Origin: Albugo candida
Lineage: Eukaryota; Oomycota; Peronosporomycetes; Albuginales
Direction: 5' to 3'
DNA: 64,000 bases
NCBI GenBank assembly: GCA_040437565.1
Contig: JBDOQK010000003.1
Span: 868,001 to 932,000 of the forward strand
The translations under genes were made by a program, and so were the position numbers. Below, in pieces: positions 59,270 to 64,000 of the stretch. Under the pieces are notes generated by a model. That model was not told where the DNA came from and ran no database searches. It was given only the letters and a program-made list of their open reading frames with translations. Within the stretch, counting starts at the first letter, position 1, and every line of letters starts with the position of its first letter.

Positions 59270-61240
59270 TTTAAGGGTCAATGTTGAGGTGGTCAACGAT
59301 TGAAACAAAAGCATACACGATGGTGGAAACATGCAAAAGACTGGATATCTGTTTTTGAGAGAAAAGGGGTTCCAAATATTTACCGACCACCGCAATTTAC
59401 ATTTCATTTTCGAACCACATGGCACTATTGCTCGATACAGAGCAGACAAACTACAAATTTGGGCCATGGTTCTCCAAATGTTTAGATATACGTTGAAGCA
59501 TGTGGCAGGTGAAATAAACGCATGGGGTGATTTATTATCACGATAGGGGAGCCCTAGACATAAAGTGGTCAAGCAAATAGCACCGAAATGCTGTACATTA
59601 GCAATGGTCGAAGATATCTCCCCTCTGGAAAATGAACATTTTTAATGGCCTTCCTTAGATGAAACCAGGGAGATACAGGAAAAAGAGCGCAAACACCTGA
59701 TCCATTGGGATCTGGTAAAGGATGTCGAGAGTTCCATATGGGTTGATAGAAAAAACGTATATGGATACCAACCAGATGCAGCTATCAGCTTACAAAAGAG
59801 GCTATGTGTCCTAGCTCATGCTGGCTCAGCAGGCCATTGTGGGATGGCTACAACACTATGCATACTAGCAGAGCATATCGTATGGAAGACAATAGAGTCA
59901 GATGTGAGAAAGTTTGTAGAAAATTGCTTACATTGTTTGGTGGCGAACGGAGGAATTTGTCTAAAACCTTATGGGGAGACGCTACGACCAACCAAACCGA
60001 ACGAAATAATGCACTTTGATTTCTTGACCGTGCATAAAGGATTTCATGAATTCTGTTAGGTATTGGTATCAAAAAATGGGATGAGCGGATTCTGCGAGCT
60101 GATACCAACAAGGATGGCTAACACGGAGGTGACCTTCCAGGCGCTCCTGGGATGGATTAAGCTATATGGTGTGAATCTATGGTGGGTATCGGATCAAGGC
60201 TTCCATTCAAATCATGGAGTAAATATAAAAAATATTGGGTGCCTAACACCATTTCGTCACGGCGTGTTGCCCGTGAGAAAATGGAACGGTGGAGGTCATA
60301 AATTGTCAGGTCCAAATCAGCTTCCATATAGTACGAAATATTGGAATTGCCCTAGTCACGGCTTTCACTGGATTGTCGCGACAAGATCCGATCATTGTAC
60401 TGTACTAGCCACCGGCAGGAACGCATTTTTTCTCGTGCTGAGACGTTGCAAGCTACGCTGGACGACATGCATCATTGAGCGTTCGACGCGTCACAGAAGA
60501 GAAATTACGCTGCGAGACGTAAACACAATAACAAGCACGGCGTGTCTCCCGTGCATTTCGAGATTGCGATTTTGTTCTATCTGGAATGTTATACGACAAA
60601 CAAAAAAAAGCTCATGTTACATTAGAAGGAACCTTATCGGGTCGTGAAAACATTAAACGGTTGGGTTTCCGACATACAAGAGAGTTAGCCGTTTTCTATT
60701 GTTAGCCGGCATGTCACGAGATTAGAATTCTACAGCGAGCGATATTTTGGAAGTTACGCAAGATTTGCAAGACTACAAGGTGCATGCCAATGGTGGAAAT
60801 TTGGTGAAAAAGTTTCTGGAATGCCGTATCAACCCAGATACACATCAGTGGGAGGGCTCTAGTTTAGTGGATCGATTTGGATGCTGCGGAAAACAGCTGG
60901 GAGCCTGCAAGCATTCTGCTGGGAGATGTCCCGGTTTACTACAAAAGATGGGTGGCATCCGATCCTGAGGCGAAAGCTTTGTGAACTTCAATTCGCACTG
61001 AAGGTTCGTGAAGGAGAGAGAAATGATGGGTCCGGTATCCAGCCCACGATTAGCTCACGCTTATCTTTCATATCTGTCCATAAAAACCGGTAGTGAGAGA
61101 ATTTCAAATAATACACGTTTGATTTGCAGTAATCGGAGTCAAACAACCCCGAAGCCGTCGGTGGTTGAAAAAGAAGACTTGTTCAGTAGTGAACGAGAGA
61201 TCATTCACCCAAGTCGCCAGATCCGAGACACCTTATAAAG
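59270..61240 (+). mobile_element. Ty3/gypsy LTR-retrotransposon fossil (3' part of pol)
   Basis: A fragment of a Ty3/gypsy element on the plus strand. Recognisable parts in order are a RNase H segment (about 59330-59550), the integrase zinc-binding region (about 59810-60060), part of the integrase core (about 60060-60250) and a C-terminal chromodomain-like stretch (about 60745-60990), which would place it near the chromovirus branch. Gag, protease and reverse transcriptase are not seen and no LTRs or target-site repeats were found at either end. It is clearly broken, with several breaks, and looks old. No host function is suggested. Confidence 0.8.
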
Positions 61241-61289
61241 GCTGCAAAGTGAAAAAATTGGATTCCACCCTCCGAAATTCTACGTCAAA

Positions 61290-61565
61290 ATGAATCACAC
61301 TCCGTACGTGGCGTGTTACGCCAATACTCAAACACAGTTTCTTGGAAATTTGTCGCCTGTTGTGATGGGACAGAATCGTGCAAGGAAAAAAAGGTATTCA
61401 AGTGCGCAGTTCTTGCTCACTCAAAATGCCTGGAAATCGCTCGGCGCAACTCTTTTCGTCGTTTCGGACATGGTGGCTGGACGATTTGTAGCAATTGATC
61501 ATCGAATGAGAAGTGATGGTCAGGAAGTTCTTAGGATTGCAAGGGTTAGTATGATGTCTCACTGA
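61290..61565 (+). CDS. Short open frame of unknown status
   Basis: A 91-residue frame directly after the retroelement fossil, with no signal peptide and no recognised motif (contains SAQFLLTQNAWKSLGATLF). It could be an exon, a relic or chance. The following stretch to 61930 holds nothing I recognise. Confidence 0.2.
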   Translation: MNHTPYVACYANTQTQFLGNLSPVVMGQNRARKKRYSSAQFLLTQNAWKSLGATLFVVSDMVAGRFVAIDHRMRSDGQEVLRIARVSMMSH

Positions 61566-62077
61566 AACGCGTGTTTGAAAAAAACGGAGAATGCGCTGGG
61601 GAGCACTCTGAAAGAGACTTTCGATCGGAGACTTACAAGAAGCTGAGGCTTCACCGAGCGAATGTTACTAAGATGGTGCCCACTCCTTTACGGATATGAT
61701 ATTCTTTCATCAAAACTTCGAGGAAACGGACGATGGCTCGTATAATGAACAAGATTCTCTAGTATTGTGGAAATGTGAAATTGCGTCAGAAGCCGAGGCA
61801 AGACTGGGCTTTTGATAGTGTGATTACTCGTCAGACTTGATATAACTCGCAGATTGATAAATCGAATGCGACGCATTATGGGGCCAGTTTTTCTTACATA
61901 TATTTAAATGATGTGAAGTCGTGAAGATGTAAACGTGATGGACCGAATATTCGGCAGACTCTCGTCGTGGTGTTCTAAAGCGTTCTCAGCCTCTCATTTG
62001 AAAAAGAAGAATCATATATTTGAATCAGTTTCTATCATTTGTGAATTTTATCGGTCCTGGACAAGGTCTCCACAGCA

Positions 62078-62805
62078 ATGTACGTTTCCCGCACTCAGTT
62101 CTGCCTGGTTGTTCGTGCATTATGCTATATTGTACTGTCATCTGCGAATTCTGAATGCCCAATTCCTGAAGGGGGTTACGTTTGTAAAGTTAATCCTTTC
62201 GAAAATCAAGACAGTACTTCAACGATATGGTTGGGAATGGCAGGAATGTATGGTGTGTGCTCTACCGAGAACCATGATGGTAAGGAAATGATAGCTGCTG
62301 CGATTGAATTCAATCTGGATATCGATGGCGACGGCAATCATGTCATACCTTTTCCTACCTATTCAAAAATGACAAAATCCACATCACAAAGGGACTCAGA
62401 GCCCTTTCCCTGAAAGACATAAGCAAACAAAAGCTTGACAAATCGAAACTATATCCAAACGAGGGCGGCAAAAAGTGGGCCTTGGAGATCAGACGCCCCG
62501 AAACGAATACACCTCTTATTAAAAATGATGTGACATCAGTCGACTTTACCTTACTTGATGGTGTCTTTGCAACCCACGTCTATATGAGCGAGACCAAAGA
62601 CCCATTTGAAATTAACTTGAAGTGTGGGGTGACATTTGAGATAAAGCGGGATGAAATACGATTAAGTGAGAATGACGGTGGTTTGACAATTGGGTACTCG
62701 CAATTGATGCGACATGAAGCCCAATTTATCAAAATCGGAGCTGACTTATATATTGATCTGGCAAAGCAAGCATCATCAGTAGAACTCATTTCCCACACTC
62801 AATGA
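62078..62805 (+). pseudogene. Candidate secreted protein, apparently broken
   Basis: The start at 62078 is followed by a hydrophobic N-terminus (FCLVVRALCYIVLSSANS) that fits a signal peptide of about 24 residues, then a Cys-containing mature region (ECPIPEGGYVCKVNPF). A downstream stretch in a second frame (to 62805) is also strongly coding in character (FEINLKCGVTFEIKRDEIRL). Together they would span about 240 residues, but the frame is interrupted about once. It resembles no family I know; the layout of a small secreted protein in a gene-poor, retroelement-rich end is typical of candidate host-interaction proteins in oomycetes, which is inference only. An unseen intron or a sequencing error is an alternative to decay. 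Confidence 0.4.
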
Positions 62806-62864
62806 TCGTCACAATTTTGTGCACTTTATAGCCAAGCTATGAGACTGATAATCCAAAAACATTT

Positions 62865-63425
62865 TTGACCTTTGACATGTGCAGCCTTTCATTTTCTATT
62901 ATTTGGTTTAGAGTATTGCTTCCGTATTCCATGTTCAGAGCAGTACATGCTACCTGTCCTGCCTTCTATTATCAGGATGCCAATCTATGTTCATCAAAAT
63001 TTATCCGCTATGCAAAGAAAGAGGTAAGGGCACTGCCCCATAGCATTCTGGATCCTTCTTTATTTGTATTCTTAAATCGTGCAAATGTATTATTGTCAGC
63101 GGCTGGTGAGCATCTATCAAGCACTTCTATAAACAGAAGCCCGATTCAATACAAAGGTCTTCCTTATGGCTTGCATAAGATTCGCATCTGTTGTTTTCTC
63201 TGCGCACCTTCCATTGGGTCATGTTTTGGTCTATTTATCAGCCTAGGTGCCCTGCAATCCGCTAAGATGACTTTGGAATTCTACCGTGCAATACAAACGA
63301 ATAACTTTTTGTTCATCCAAAGACCAAAAAAACAGGATAACATAAGAAGTAGAGTTCACAGGTTGCTTGACATGCAGTATTCAAACCAGAAGCGCTTTTG
63401 GCCCGCAGGTGGCCCAAGGCCTTGA
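62865..63425 (+). CDS. Candidate small secreted protein
   Basis: An uninterrupted frame of 186 residues. From Met 62877 a hydrophobic run (SLSFSIIWFRVLLPYSMF) ends near AVHA, a good fit for a signal peptide, and the mature part begins TCPAFYYQDANLCSSKF with paired Cys. A second hydrophobic stretch near residue 120 (FLCAPSIGSCFGLFISLGAL) could be a membrane helix, so it may instead be a membrane protein. No RxLR, CRN or other named effector motif is visible. It starts 60 bases after the candidate secreted gene at 62.1-62.8 kb, same strand. No family is recognised. Confidence 0.4.
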   Translation: MTFDMCSLSFSIIWFRVLLPYSMFRAVHATCPAFYYQDANLCSSKFIRYAKKEVRALPHSILDPSLFVFLNRANVLLSAAGEHLSSTSINRSPIQYKGLPYGLHKIRICCFLCAPSIGSCFGLFISLGALQSAKMTLEFYRAIQTNNFLFIQRPKKQDNIRSRVHRLLDMQYSNQKRFWPAGGPRP

Positions 63426-64000
63426 ATGTCATGCCGCCGAGTCGGGCAACAAGATTGAGCTGACGTCACAAGATGACGTCATTAGGAACATTATAGAGGG
63501 ACCTAGAATGACAGGCTTAGAGGTAGCACAGGGTAGCGAACTAACGACCTATATTAAGGCAGTTTTAAATTTCTAAGTGAACAATAAGTCTTCACATTGA
63601 ACGTTTCGATACGTTCAGCCAAAAACACAGATGAAACTTGCTTGACGCTCTTCTTTACTTTATTCTTTGCACAGCTCATCTTAGCGGAGGGAGCCCACAA
63701 AAACTGGATGCAAACGGGGCCAATGGCCGCGTCGTCGATGAAGCGAATGCCATGCACGTTCACCAGCTAATAGAGCGATAAGACAATATAGAAACAGCCA
63801 TTTGTTCGGCTACATATGGTGAATACACCTTCCAAAAATTGCCGGAAGAGTCAGTCTCTGTGATTCACCACATTCAAGCCGTTATTCTTCGTGCGACAAG
63901 CCGGACGACGGATGCTCGGCTGTCGACTATGTGGTACAGTAGTATGGTACATCCAAAATGACTTGTTAGCACGCTTGTGCGCTCAAGGAACACCAAGACA
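63426..64000. other. Window end, nothing recognised
   Basis: Short frames on both strands (for example 63367-63576 plus and 63554-63763 minus) show no motif. A gene may begin or end beyond the window. Confidence 0.4.

Noticed and set aside
1-64000. CRISPR arrays, rRNA genes, operons or phage modules
   Set aside because: No regularly spaced repeats, rRNA sequence or bacterial gene organisation is visible; spliceosomal introns show a nuclear genome.

Overview
The window looks like eukaryotic nuclear DNA from an oomycete, most likely a white-rust (Albugo-type) plant pathogen. This is inferred from the sequence, not searched. The pointers are compact genes on both strands, introns of about 45-70 bases with GT...AG ends, very short spacers, a bacterial-type RecA with a mitochondrial-looking leader, a Ty3/gypsy fossil and candidate secreted proteins. 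The sequence is a draft scaffold with ten runs of exactly 100 N. At seven of them the left flank is repeated on the right side (65 to 1034 bases), so several apparent duplications are join artefacts.

Left arm (1-10.7 kb): the 3' end of an unrecognised gene; a phosphopantetheinyl transferase and RecA on the minus strand whose frames overlap by a few bases; tRNA-Arg(ACG); remnants of an unrecognised paralogous family; a coiled-coil protein; a large hormone-sensitive-lipase-type hydrolase; and an RNA polymerase I A34.5-like subunit.

Decayed block (10.8-22.6 kb): almost no intact genes. It holds recognisable relics: NDUFAF7/MidA methyltransferase (+), a probable SPO11 (+), a choline-dehydrogenase-type GMC oxidoreductase (-), unidentified relics and a degenerate minisatellite. 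One intact two-exon gene of unknown function sits at 18.5 kb. UVSSA follows at 22.6-24.5 kb, with an intact N-terminal part and a fragmentary C-terminal part. 24.8-27.1 kb is gene-poor.

Dense core (27.2-55.9 kb): kinesin-4-like motor, SLC35B1-like ER nucleotide-sugar transporter, ATG18/WIPI, two tandem membrane-anchored aspartic proteases, an SPX protein, a double-MSP protein, a PX-RING protein, GPATCH1, a nucleolin/Nopp140-like protein, a FAR1-type zinc-finger protein, SLX9, and a 53BP1-like tandem-BRCT protein with a C-terminal BAH-like domain. Many are housekeeping genes for ribosome biogenesis (A34.5, nucleolin, SLX9), DNA repair (UVSSA, BRCT protein, RecA) and membrane or peroxisome biology. 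The genes are independent eukaryotic units, not operons.

Right arm (57.3-64 kb): PEX19, rich in introns and cut by a gap; a broken Ty3/gypsy fossil; then a gene-poor end with two adjacent candidate secreted proteins.
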